Source: Flavobacteriales bacterium UBA6772
GTDB taxonomy: Bacteria > Bacteroidota > Bacteroidia > Flavobacteriales > Flavobacteriaceae
Assembly: GCA_905181765.1 (NCBI GenBank)
Contig: CAJIYW010000004.1
Coordinates: 62,001-126,000, forward strand
DNA length: 64,000 bases
Direction: 5' to 3'
The notes under the pieces were generated by a model. It searched no databases, was not told the origin of the DNA, and was given only the letters and a program-made list of their open reading frames with translations. Shown one piece after another: positions 47,343 to 55,637 of this stretch. How positions within the stretch are numbered: the first letter of the stretch is position 1; the number at the start of each line of letters is the position of its first letter. The position numbers and the translations under genes are program-made.

Positions 47343-48395
47343 ATGAAAAAATCATTAAAAGCAAGAAATAACGACATTGCTAATACAGCACGTCAAATGG
47401 AAATTCTTTCTAGTGGCATTTTTGCTACTGGAGAATTACCAACGTTTGCTAAAAAAATTAAGGAAACCAACCAATTCCCTTTACGTCCAAAGAAATTAGA
47501 GATTTTACAAATAAACTTAGGCTATATGTGCAATCAAGTTTGTTCACATTGCCACGTAGATGCAGGTCCTGATCGCAAAGAAATAATGACTAAAGAAACC
47601 ATGGAGCAGTGTTTAGAAGTTATAAAAAAAACAGAAGCACATACCTTAGATTTAACTGGAGGAGCTCCCGAAATGAATCCTAACTTTAGATGGTTTGTAG
47701 AAGAAGCTGCAAAAGCAGGTATAAAAGATTTTATCGTACGCTCTAACTTAACAATTATTCGTGCAAATAAAAAATACCACGATTTACCAGAATTCTTTAA
47801 AAAACATGGAGTTCACGTAGTTTCCTCTATGCCTCATTGGACGCGTGGAAAAACTGATAAGCAACGCGGAGATGGTGTTTTTGATAAATCTATTAAAGCT
47901 TTACAAGAATTAAACGCTATTGGTTATGGCTTAGAAGGTTCAAATTTAAAATTAGATTTAGTCTACAATCCTTCTGGTGCCTTTTTACCTGGAGATCAAC
48001 AAGCGCTGGAAAATGATTTCAAGAAAGCATTAAAAAACGACTTTGATATTAATTTTCATAGCCTTTTTGCAATTACAAATTTACCAATTAGTCGTTTTTT
48101 AGACTTTTTAATTGCATCAGATAATTACGAAGATTACATGCATTCACTATTAGATGCCTATAACCCTGCCGCTGTAGAAAACGTAATGTGTACAAATACC
48201 ATTTCTATAAGTTGGGAAGGTTGGTTGTATGATTGTGATTTTAATCAAATGTTAAATCTAAAAGTAGCTAGTAAAGTAAAACATATCTCTAACTATAATG
48301 AAGAATTATTACAAGATAGAGATATTATCATCAATCAACATTGTTATGGTTGCACCGCTGGCGCTGGAAGTAGTTGCCAAGGAGTTGTAGCATAA
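47343..48395 (+). CDS. arsS: Arsenosugar biosynthesis radical SAM protein ArsS
   Basis: 350 residues. The radical SAM cluster motif is CNQVCSHC (Cys63, Cys67, Cys70), preceded by LEILQINLGYM and followed by LDLTGGAPEMNPNF. The C-terminal region carries further Cys (CDFNQM; CYGCTAGAGSSC) expected for this family, which may bind an extra cluster. From family knowledge ArsS adds the 5'-deoxyadenosyl group to dimethylated arsenic, giving the arsenosugar precursor. arsM follows 40 bases later. Confidence 0.93.
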   Translation: MKKSLKARNNDIANTARQMEILSSGIFATGELPTFAKKIKETNQFPLRPKKLEILQINLGYMCNQVCSHCHVDAGPDRKEIMTKETMEQCLEVIKKTEAHTLDLTGGAPEMNPNFRWFVEEAAKAGIKDFIVRSNLTIIRANKKYHDLPEFFKKHGVHVVSSMPHWTRGKTDKQRGDGVFDKSIKALQELNAIGYGLEGSNLKLDLVYNPSGAFLPGDQQALENDFKKALKNDFDINFHSLFAITNLPISRFLDFLIASDNYEDYMHSLLDAYNPAAVENVMCTNTISISWEGWLYDCDFNQMLNLKVASKVKHISNYNEELLQDRDIIINQHCYGCTAGAGSSCQGVVA

Positions 48396-48435
48396 TAAAC
48401 ATGGGTTTTAAACCCATTGTCATAAAAATAAAAAT

Positions 48436-49404
48436 ATGAGTTATTTAGAAACTACACACAATGTATATAAAGAAGCTGCATTAACGCCAGATGTTGGTTT
48501 GTGCTGCACTACCAATCCTATTTGGGAGTTACCAGGATTAAAAATTCCAAGAATCATGCAAGAAATGAATTACGGTTGTGGCTCTACCGTGCATGCAAGA
48601 GATTTAACCAACAATCCTAAAATGCTATATGTTGGTGTTGGTGGTGGAATGGAATTGTTACAATTTGCTTATTTCAACAGAAACAAAGGAGGTGTAATTG
48701 GCTTGGATGTTGTGGACGAAATGTTAGAAGCTTCTCGCAAAAACTTTAAAATTGCCGAAGAACAAAACGATTGGTTTGAAAGTAACTTTATTGATTTGCG
48801 CAAAGGAGACGCTATGGACTTACCTGTAGAAGATAACTCTATAGATGTTGCTGCACAGAATTGCTTATTCAATATCTTTAAATCTGACGATTTAAAAAAG
48901 GCTATTGAAGAAATGTACCGAGTATTAAAACCTCACGGAAAATTAGTAATGAGTGATCCTACTTGTGAACAACCTATGAACGACGAGTTAAGAAATGACG
49001 AACGTTTGCGTGCTTTGTGTTTGAGTGGAAGTTTATCTATTGCCAATTATGTAAAAGCATTAACTGATGTTGGTTTTGGAACCATTGAAATTAGAGCAAG
49101 AAAACCCTACAGAATTTTAGACCCTAAAAATTACCCAACAGATGAGCTAATTTATATAGAATCTATAGAAATTGCTGCAATTAAAGATCCAATGCCTGCA
49201 GACGGCCCATGTATCTTTACAGGAAGAGCTGCTATTTATTTTGGAGAGGAAGCTTATTTTGATGATGGACTAGGACATACTTTATTGAAAAACCAACCTT
49301 TAGCTATTTGTGATAAAACAACAGCTGCTTTGCAAGCTTTAGGAAGAGACGACATCTTCTTTTCTGAGTCTACTTTTCATTATGACGGTGGTGGCTGCTG
49401 TTAA
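48436..49404 (+). CDS. arsM: Arsenite methyltransferase ArsM, arsenosugar type
   Basis: 322 residues. SAM-binding motif I is MLYVGVGGGMELLQFAY, followed by VIGLDVVDEMLEASRKN. Cysteines that can hold As(III) occur at LCCTTNP, YGCGST, CLFN and CLSGS, and the protein ends in GGGCC. It methylates arsenite before ArsS acts. The order arsS-arsM with a TIGR04282-type glycosyltransferase after it is the diagnostic arsenosugar arrangement. No arsR or efflux pump accompanies it in the window. Confidence 0.92.
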   Translation: MSYLETTHNVYKEAALTPDVGLCCTTNPIWELPGLKIPRIMQEMNYGCGSTVHARDLTNNPKMLYVGVGGGMELLQFAYFNRNKGGVIGLDVVDEMLEASRKNFKIAEEQNDWFESNFIDLRKGDAMDLPVEDNSIDVAAQNCLFNIFKSDDLKKAIEEMYRVLKPHGKLVMSDPTCEQPMNDELRNDERLRALCLSGSLSIANYVKALTDVGFGTIEIRARKPYRILDPKNYPTDELIYIESIEIAAIKDPMPADGPCIFTGRAAIYFGEEAYFDDGLGHTLLKNQPLAICDKTTAALQALGRDDIFFSESTFHYDGGGCC

Positions 49405-49422
49405 TAAAAATAGAGAAAGCAT

Positions 49423-50025
49423 ATGCCTAAAAATCTATTATTAGTATTTACCAGAAATCCAGAATTAGGAAAAGTAAAAACACGTTTGGCAAAAACTGTT
49501 GGTAATGCAACTGCGTTGAAAATTTACATCTTTTTATTAAAGAGAACGCGAGATATTGCGGTTAAAGTAGCTGCAGACAAAGCCGTTTACTATTCGGTTA
49601 AAATTAGAGAAAATGATATTTGGGATGCAAGTATCTTTCAAAAACACCAACAAGTTGGCGAAGATTTAGGCATTCGAATGTTACATGCCTTTAAAAACGG
49701 ATTTAAAGCGGGTTATGAAAAAGTAATAATTATAGGAAGCGACCTTTATGACTTAACCTCCGAAACTATCGAAAATGCTATTATAGCATTAGAAAACAAT
49801 GAGGTTGTAATTGGGCCAGCAGAAGATGGAGGTTATTACTTATTGGGAATGAATTCACTTGAAGAAAAGATATTTAAAAATAAAGACTGGGGTACAGAAA
49901 CGGTTAGAAAAGATACTTTAGAAGACTTAAAAGATAAAAAGGTATTTTTGTTGGGGGAATTGAATGACGTAGACGTTTTTGAGGATATTGAACACCATCC
50001 TGCTTTTCAAACATTTTTAAAATAA
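49423..50025 (+). CDS. TIGR04282-type glycosyltransferase of the arsenosugar cluster
   Basis: 200 residues of the CofC/GT-A like fold: LLVFTRNPELGKVKTRLAKT near the start, GSDLYDLTSETI with an acidic metal site, and GPAEDGGYYLLGMN. I recognise it as the small glycosyltransferase family linked with arsenosugar genes. It could prepare or attach a nucleotide-activated group to the arsenosugar; the exact substrate is not known. It begins 19 bases after arsM. Confidence 0.85.
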   Translation: MPKNLLLVFTRNPELGKVKTRLAKTVGNATALKIYIFLLKRTRDIAVKVAADKAVYYSVKIRENDIWDASIFQKHQQVGEDLGIRMLHAFKNGFKAGYEKVIIIGSDLYDLTSETIENAIIALENNEVVIGPAEDGGYYLLGMNSLEEKIFKNKDWGTETVRKDTLEDLKDKKVFLLGELNDVDVFEDIEHHPAFQTFLK

Positions 50026-50065
50026 AGGCTATTCTTTTTAATGCAGATAGATAAATTTAGTAGCA

Positions 50066-50881
50066 ATGAAAAAACAACAATTAAAAGAAACTATTAATTT
50101 TTTAAAATCAAACGGAATTACAAGTCCTGAAATAGGTATTGTTCTAGGAACTGGGTTGGGAAAACTTATTGCTGAAATTTCAATAGAGAAAGAAATTGCA
50201 TATTCAGACATTCCAAATTTTCCAGTAGCAACTGTAGAATTTCATTCTGGAAAATTAATTTACGGTTCTTTATCTGGCAAAAAGGTAATCGTAATGGCGG
50301 GCCGTTTTCACTTATATGAAGGCTACAATCCTTGGGAAGTTACCTATGGGATTAGAGCAATGCACGGTTTAGGTATTAAAAACTTACTAATTTCTAATGC
50401 TGCAGGCGCCATAAACCTCAATTATAAAAAAGGAGATTTAATGCTAATTGAAGATCATATTAATTTACAAGGAAGTTCTCCTTTAGCGTTTCAAGGAGCA
50501 AACAATTTTGGAAATATTTTTGCAGATATGTTAGCACCCTATTCAGCAGTATTAAATACAAAGATTATTGCCATTGCAAAGGCTCAGAATATTTTATTGC
50601 ATCAAGGAACCTATACAAGTGTTTTAGGACCGCAATTAGAGACAAGAGCAGAATATAGAATGTTACAAATTTTAGAAACAGATGCTGTTGGCATGAGTAC
50701 TGTGCCAGAAGTAATTGTTGCAAAACAACTTAACCTGCCATGTGCCGCTATTTCTGTTTTAACAGATGAATGCGACCCTAAAAACTTACAACCTGTAAAT
50801 ATATCAGAAATTATTGCCATTGCCGGGAAAGCAGAACCTAAAATGATTGCCTTGTTTAAAGGAGTTATTAAGGTAATTTAA
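50066..50881 (+). CDS. Purine nucleoside phosphorylase
   Basis: 271 residues of the trimeric PNP family: GIVLGTGLGKLIAEI, the phosphate-binding MAGRFHLYEGYNPWEVTYGIRAM, SNAAGAINL and VGMSTVPEVIVAKQL. It cleaves purine nucleosides by phosphorolysis. In this cluster it could remove adenine from the 5'-deoxyadenosyl-arsenic intermediate, a likely step to the ribose-type arsenosugar (inference). It lies 40 bases after the glycosyltransferase in the same direction and is the last gene of the operon. Confidence 0.9.
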   Translation: MKKQQLKETINFLKSNGITSPEIGIVLGTGLGKLIAEISIEKEIAYSDIPNFPVATVEFHSGKLIYGSLSGKKVIVMAGRFHLYEGYNPWEVTYGIRAMHGLGIKNLLISNAAGAINLNYKKGDLMLIEDHINLQGSSPLAFQGANNFGNIFADMLAPYSAVLNTKIIAIAKAQNILLHQGTYTSVLGPQLETRAEYRMLQILETDAVGMSTVPEVIVAKQLNLPCAAISVLTDECDPKNLQPVNISEIIAIAGKAEPKMIALFKGVIKVI

Positions 50882-50910
50882 ATACCAATTTCTACTGCAA
50901 GAAAAACAAA

Positions 50911-51645
50911 TTACTTATTTCTACCCTTTTCATTTGGGTATAAATCTGGTAAATTATCACTTTGAAAATATCTTTTTGTATCAATATTAATACCTGTAAT
51001 TTTCCCCTTGAATGCAGCTCCTGTATCTATATTCCAAACATTAAATGCATTCATAGGCTTAGTCTCTCCAAAATTAGTTGTTGGTGTATGCCCTATGTAA
51101 ATTTCACTATAATGTTGTAATCTTTTTGGAAAATGAATAGCATCTTTATCCATATTTTTATTCATTGCTAATGCCAATTCCCATAAAGTTCTGTCAAAGT
51201 AAAAATTTTCTGTAAAGATTTCTTTTTCAACTCCATGGACCGAAGTAAAACCAGCATGTAAAAACAATCTATTCTCCTCATCTAAATGGTACAATGGCAT
51301 ATTTTCAAAAAAACTTAAATGCTCTTTTTTATCTTCCTCTGAAAAAACATCATAACTGTCTATAGTTTCTTTGCCCCCATGTAGATACCACAAAGGCTTA
51401 ACAACAGCTGTCTTTAACCAATTCTCGCACCAAACATCATGATTTCCTTTGATAAAAATACAATTTACTTTTTCTGACAACTCAATTAAAAACTGAATTA
51501 CTTGTGCGGCTTCACTCCAACCGTCTACATAATCTCCCACAAAAATTAGCGTATCTTCTTCTTTTACTTCTAACTTATTTAAAACTTGAAGTAATGCTTT
51601 TAAACCTCCGTGAATGTCCCCAATTACAAATGTTCTTTTCGTCAT
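50911..51645 (-). CDS. Metallophosphoesterase, PrpA/ApaH-like
   Basis: 244 residues from the ATG at 51645 (MTKRTFVIGDIHG). The calcineurin-type metal motifs are GDIHGG, FVGDYVDGW, IKGNHDVW and FLHAGFTSVHG, with a late GHTP. The family includes Ser/Thr protein phosphatases and symmetric diadenosine tetraphosphate hydrolases, and sequence alone does not separate them here. A start at 51657 would add MRKI with no family support. Single gene on the minus strand. Confidence 0.87.
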   Translation of the reverse strand: MTKRTFVIGDIHGGLKALLQVLNKLEVKEEDTLIFVGDYVDGWSEAAQVIQFLIELSEKVNCIFIKGNHDVWCENWLKTAVVKPLWYLHGGKETIDSYDVFSEEDKKEHLSFFENMPLYHLDEENRLFLHAGFTSVHGVEKEIFTENFYFDRTLWELALAMNKNMDKDAIHFPKRLQHYSEIYIGHTPTTNFGETKPMNAFNVWNIDTGAAFKGKITGINIDTKRYFQSDNLPDLYPNEKGRNK

Positions 51646-51695
51646 AATTTTTCTCAAATATTAAGAAGCTAATTTTGCTACAAATACTTTCATAT

Positions 51696-53090
51696 TTACT
51701 CTGCTATAAATGATTTCTGAATTACTAAATTCACCCAATTATCAGCACTTAAACCGTATAAATAGAATTTATAAGTATCATCTATAACTAAACTAGGTGG
51801 TGTATCTGTATGAATTTTACGAACTACATTCGATTCATTATAATATTGAAATTTAGTTTCAGTAGTAAAAGTTCCCGAAAGAAAAACATCATCATTTTGA
51901 GTAAAAACTTGAAAATATTGTTCACTTTCAGCAAAACTAGTATCTGACCAAGTAAAAACTGGTTTTAAAACTTCTGGATATGTAGGATCAATATCCGTAG
52001 ACCAAACTGTAGTTCTTGTTAAATTTTTTGTTTTTATTGCCCGTGATATGTGTAATTTACCATCTGCAAGGTAGGTTACCAAACACCATAACTCATCTGA
52101 AGAAGTATTTGAAAAGCGTCTTAATTTACCTCCAAACTTTGGAATATGTGAAAGATTTCTTCTTTTATAATTTGCGAATTCTGTTGGATCTGCCATTGCG
52201 TTTTCAGTTTCATAATATCGGTATTCATACGCACCTTCAATAGGATAAAAATAGATATATGTTTCTTGTTTATTACCATTTGCATTTCCTGCAAAAGCTA
52301 ATAAAGTATCTAATTCCCTTTCAGAATTTAAAGCTACATATTCCTTTAAATTTAATGGAATAAACTGCTCTTCTATTATAATATTTACCCAATTATCTTC
52401 ACCGATACCGAACGTTGTAAAATTATAGATTTCGTCTGCTACCAATTCTGGCGGAGTTGTATCGTTTATATTTAAGGTAACATTTGTCTCATCATAATAT
52501 TGAAAGAATGTATCTTCTGTATAAGTGCCTGAAATAAAATCTTGTGCTTCGTCTGTAAGTATTTGAAAATAATTAACACTTTCGTTTGTTATGGTGTCTT
52601 CCCAGGTGAAATTAGGTTCTAGAGTTGTTTTATAGTTTATAAGAACATCATTAGAGTATGCAGTGGCTTTAGAAGTATTATTTAATTTAATAGGGTCAGA
52701 AATTCGTAATACTCCATTAATCTTATAGGTTACTAAACACCAGTTTTCAGAGCTCCCAGATCTAGAGAAACGCCCTAACTTATTACCAAAAGTCATTTCA
52801 CTTTCTAGACTTTCTCTCTTATAATTTATAAAATTATCTTTATCGAAAGAAGCTTCTGTTAGTTCATAATATCTTATATCTGAAGCACCTGCTTCAGGAT
52901 AATAGAAAATATATGTTAAACTAGTATTTGACGATGCATTTGCTGCACAAGCAAAAACTGCATTTTCTTCAACGTTTAAATTTTCATTCATATATTCTTG
53001 TAAATTTCTAGCTACAGAAATATCTGTATCTTGTGAACAAGAGAAAATTGAAATACAAGTAAGAAAGAATACTATTTTTTTAAAGTCCAT
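51696..53090 (-). CDS. Lipoprotein with two tandem copies of an unknown ~210-residue domain
   Basis: 464 residues with lipobox FSC (Cys18). After a short spacer the protein is an internal duplication: residues about 30-245 and 250-464 align along their length. Shared landmarks are YIFYYPEAGASDIRYYE / YIYFYPIEGAYEYRYYE, NYKRESL / NYKRRNL, LGRFSRSGSSENWCLVTY / LRRFSNTSSDELWCLVTY, SGTYTEDTFFQYYDETNV / SGTFTTETKFQYYNESNV, and EDNWVNIIIE / ADNWVNLVIQ. No known domain recognised; beta-rich and surface-exposed is likely. It begins inside the last 11 bases of the GH113-like gene, so the two are coupled. Confidence 0.8.
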   Translation of the reverse strand: MDFKKIVFFLTCISIFSCSQDTDISVARNLQEYMNENLNVEENAVFACAANASSNTSLTYIFYYPEAGASDIRYYELTEASFDKDNFINYKRESLESEMTFGNKLGRFSRSGSSENWCLVTYKINGVLRISDPIKLNNTSKATAYSNDVLINYKTTLEPNFTWEDTITNESVNYFQILTDEAQDFISGTYTEDTFFQYYDETNVTLNINDTTPPELVADEIYNFTTFGIGEDNWVNIIIEEQFIPLNLKEYVALNSERELDTLLAFAGNANGNKQETYIYFYPIEGAYEYRYYETENAMADPTEFANYKRRNLSHIPKFGGKLRRFSNTSSDELWCLVTYLADGKLHISRAIKTKNLTRTTVWSTDIDPTYPEVLKPVFTWSDTSFAESEQYFQVFTQNDDVFLSGTFTTETKFQYYNESNVVRKIHTDTPPSLVIDDTYKFYLYGLSADNWVNLVIQKSFIAE

Positions 53091-54081
53091 ATAATTTTCT
53101 AATTAATTCTTCTGCAGGTTTATTTTGAGGTGTAAATCTATTGTTTTTTTCTCCACCAACCTTGTCATGACTATAAAACCATTTCCAAACAAAACCACCA
53201 GCAAACCATTCTTCTTTCCAAAATTGATTGTGTATTGCTTGCAAAGCGTTTGCTTGAGCTTCTAAATTTACAGCACCTTTTAATCGCTTAGAATCCCACG
53301 GTTTTTTACCATTAAAATCTACACTTCGATAACCAAATTCTGTAAATAAAATAGGTTTATTAAATTGTTGTTGAACTTTTAAAATTGCAGCTTTGTGCGA
53401 TTTCCAACCCAACTCATACTCTGCTATTGTAGGTGACTTTTTTTCACTTAAAGGAAAATAAGCATCAATACCAATAAAATCTAAATCATTCCAGAATTCA
53501 TGAAGATGATATTCATCCCAATTTGCAGCATAGGTTAGCTTTCCTTTATATACTTTTCTAATTTCTAAAATTAGCTTTTGCCAATATTTAGGCCTATTTA
53601 TAACAAATTGTTCTAATTCTGTACCAATACAAAATAGAGCTGCGTTTAAATCTTCTGCAGCTTTTGCGTAGGCTAATATATATTGACTGTATGATTTTTC
53701 TAAAATTTTCCAGCTTTCTTCAGAACTCATTTTTATATTTCCTGTAAACTCACCTTTCCAAACCCAGATATGTGGTTTCACCATAATACGTATATTCTCT
53801 TTCTGAAAAATTTTTGCGTATTGCAACAAACCATTTTTAGTTTCTCCAAACCACTGTCTGTCTGTATTGTATTTTATTTCAGGTGTTGATAATTCTTTTA
53901 TAAAGCCATAAGGCATTAGCGCAACAAAATTACTTTGAGACTTTAATACTGGGTTTATATGTTCTTTACTAATAGAATCTCTAGATGCCACAAAACTAAC
54001 TCCATTTACTTTTTTTGTCTGACTTTTACATGAAAAAGTCAGCGTAATTATTAGTAAAAAAAAGAGTTTAATTATTTTCAT
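53080..54081 (-). CDS. GH113-like glycoside hydrolase, lipoprotein
   Basis: 333 residues: lipoprotein signal (lipobox FSC, Cys18) and a TIM barrel. Strand-end residues match family GH113 mannanases and relatives: MVKPHIWVW, the acid/base Glu in FCIGTELEQF, the substrate site DFIGIDAYFPL and the nucleophile Glu in PILFTEFGYRS, with FVWKWFYSHD near the end. A beta-mannan or similar exo-glycan substrate is plausible, but no specificity is claimed. It overlaps the duplicated-domain lipoprotein downstream by 11 bases, so they probably work together at the cell surface. Confidence 0.85.
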   Translation of the reverse strand: MKIIKLFFLLIITLTFSCKSQTKKVNGVSFVASRDSISKEHINPVLKSQSNFVALMPYGFIKELSTPEIKYNTDRQWFGETKNGLLQYAKIFQKENIRIMVKPHIWVWKGEFTGNIKMSSEESWKILEKSYSQYILAYAKAAEDLNAALFCIGTELEQFVINRPKYWQKLILEIRKVYKGKLTYAANWDEYHLHEFWNDLDFIGIDAYFPLSEKKSPTIAEYELGWKSHKAAILKVQQQFNKPILFTEFGYRSVDFNGKKPWDSKRLKGAVNLEAQANALQAIHNQFWKEEWFAGGFVWKWFYSHDKVGGEKNNRFTPQNKPAEELIRKLYGL

Positions 54082-54284
54082 AAATGTGTATAAAAATAGT
54101 TCTTTTTGTTAAAATATACTGCGTTAGACTTCAAAATATAATAAAGCTATTTTCTACTTTTTATGATGTATTCAGAAGAGAACGATATAAGAAATTATTT
54201 ATAATGATTCTAAATTTAAATAAATTAGAGATTCCCAATTAAGTTCTTAACTTGACCATCGACATAATAAGAACAAGTTAGACC

Positions 54285-55634
54285 ATGGAACATATTGTAA
54301 TTATTGGTAACGGAATCTCAGGAGTAACTGCTGCAAGGCATATTAGAAAGAATTCCAATAATAAAATAACTATCGTCTCTGCGGAATCAAAATATTTTTT
54401 CTCTAGAACCGCACTTATGTATGTTTACATGGGACACATGAAATTTGAGCACACCCAACCTTATGAAAATTGGTTTTGGGAGAAGAACAATATCCTATTA
54501 AAACAGGGTTTTGTTAGTAATATACTTCCTCATAAAAAACAGCTAGAATTTAGAAATGGAGAAATACTTTCTTTTGATAAACTAATTATTGCAACAGGTT
54601 CTAAACCTAATAAATTTGGCTGGCCTGGACAAGATTTAGACGGCGTTATGGGCATGTATCATAAACAAGATTTAGAAAAATTAGAAAAGTATGCGCCAGA
54701 TAATAAAGCGTGTAATAGCGCTGTAATTGTCGGTGGTGGTTTAATAGGAATAGAATTGGCAGAAATGTTAAGAAGTAGAAAAATTCCTGTTACTTTTTTA
54801 GTACGAGAAAACAGTTTTTGGAATGGGGTTTTACCAGCACAAGAATCTGAAATGATAAATAACCACATTAAAGAACACCATATAGATTTGCGTCTAAACA
54901 CAAATTTAAAAGAAATTAAATCTGATGAAAACGGACGTGTAAAATCTGTTATTATTGAAGAAACAGGTGAAGAAATTTTCTGTAATGTGGTTGGGCTAAC
55001 GGCCGGAGTTACGCCAAATATTGATTTTCTTAAAGAGTCTGGAATAGAACTAGGAAGAGGCGTAAAAGTGAATCGATTTTTAGAAACAAATATTAAAGAT
55101 ATTTATGCTATTGGAGATTGTGCAGAACAACATAAGGCAATTGGGCAGCGAAGAAATATAGAGGCTGTTTGGTATACTGGACGTATGATGGGAGAAACCT
55201 TAGCACAAACTATTTGTGGCAATAAAACCGAATACAAACCAGGACATTGGTTTAATTCTGCGAAGTTTCTAGATATTGAATACCAAACATATGGTTGGGT
55301 TTTTAGTGAAATAGGAAAGAAAGAAAACGAAACTTATTTTCAGTGGCAACATCCAAAAGAACAAAAATGCATTACCATTTCCTTTGATAAAAACACAAAC
55401 CAGTTTTTAGGAATAAATACCTTTGGAATAAGAATGCGTCACGATATTTTCAACAAGTGGCTAACAGAAAATCAAACAATAGAGCACGTGTTAGAACATT
55501 TAGCAGATGCTAATTTTGACCCTGAATTTTATAAATTATATGAATCTGAAATTGTCGAAAAATTTAATAAAGAAAACAATACTAGCATTCAAACAAAAAA
55601 GAAAAGCTGGAAACGCATTTTTAGCAAAGCATAG
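54285..55634 (+). CDS. NAD(P)/FAD-dependent oxidoreductase
   Basis: 449 residues of the two-dinucleotide pyridine nucleotide-disulfide reductase-like fold. The FAD motif is IIGNGISGVTAARHI, the NAD(P) motif VIVGGGLIGIELAEML, and the late FAD contact YAIGDCAE. There is no CxxxxC redox pair, so it resembles NirB N-domain or rubredoxin/ferredoxin reductase types. It starts a run of genes with short spacing: the Fe-S membrane protein begins 3 bases after its stop. It may pass electrons to that protein. Substrate unknown. Confidence 0.85.
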   Translation: MEHIVIIGNGISGVTAARHIRKNSNNKITIVSAESKYFFSRTALMYVYMGHMKFEHTQPYENWFWEKNNILLKQGFVSNILPHKKQLEFRNGEILSFDKLIIATGSKPNKFGWPGQDLDGVMGMYHKQDLEKLEKYAPDNKACNSAVIVGGGLIGIELAEMLRSRKIPVTFLVRENSFWNGVLPAQESEMINNHIKEHHIDLRLNTNLKEIKSDENGRVKSVIIEETGEEIFCNVVGLTAGVTPNIDFLKESGIELGRGVKVNRFLETNIKDIYAIGDCAEQHKAIGQRRNIEAVWYTGRMMGETLAQTICGNKTEYKPGHWFNSAKFLDIEYQTYGWVFSEIGKKENETYFQWQHPKEQKCITISFDKNTNQFLGINTFGIRMRHDIFNKWLTENQTIEHVLEHLADANFDPEFYKLYESEIVEKFNKENNTSIQTKKKSWKRIFSKA

Positions 55635-55637
55635 AGT

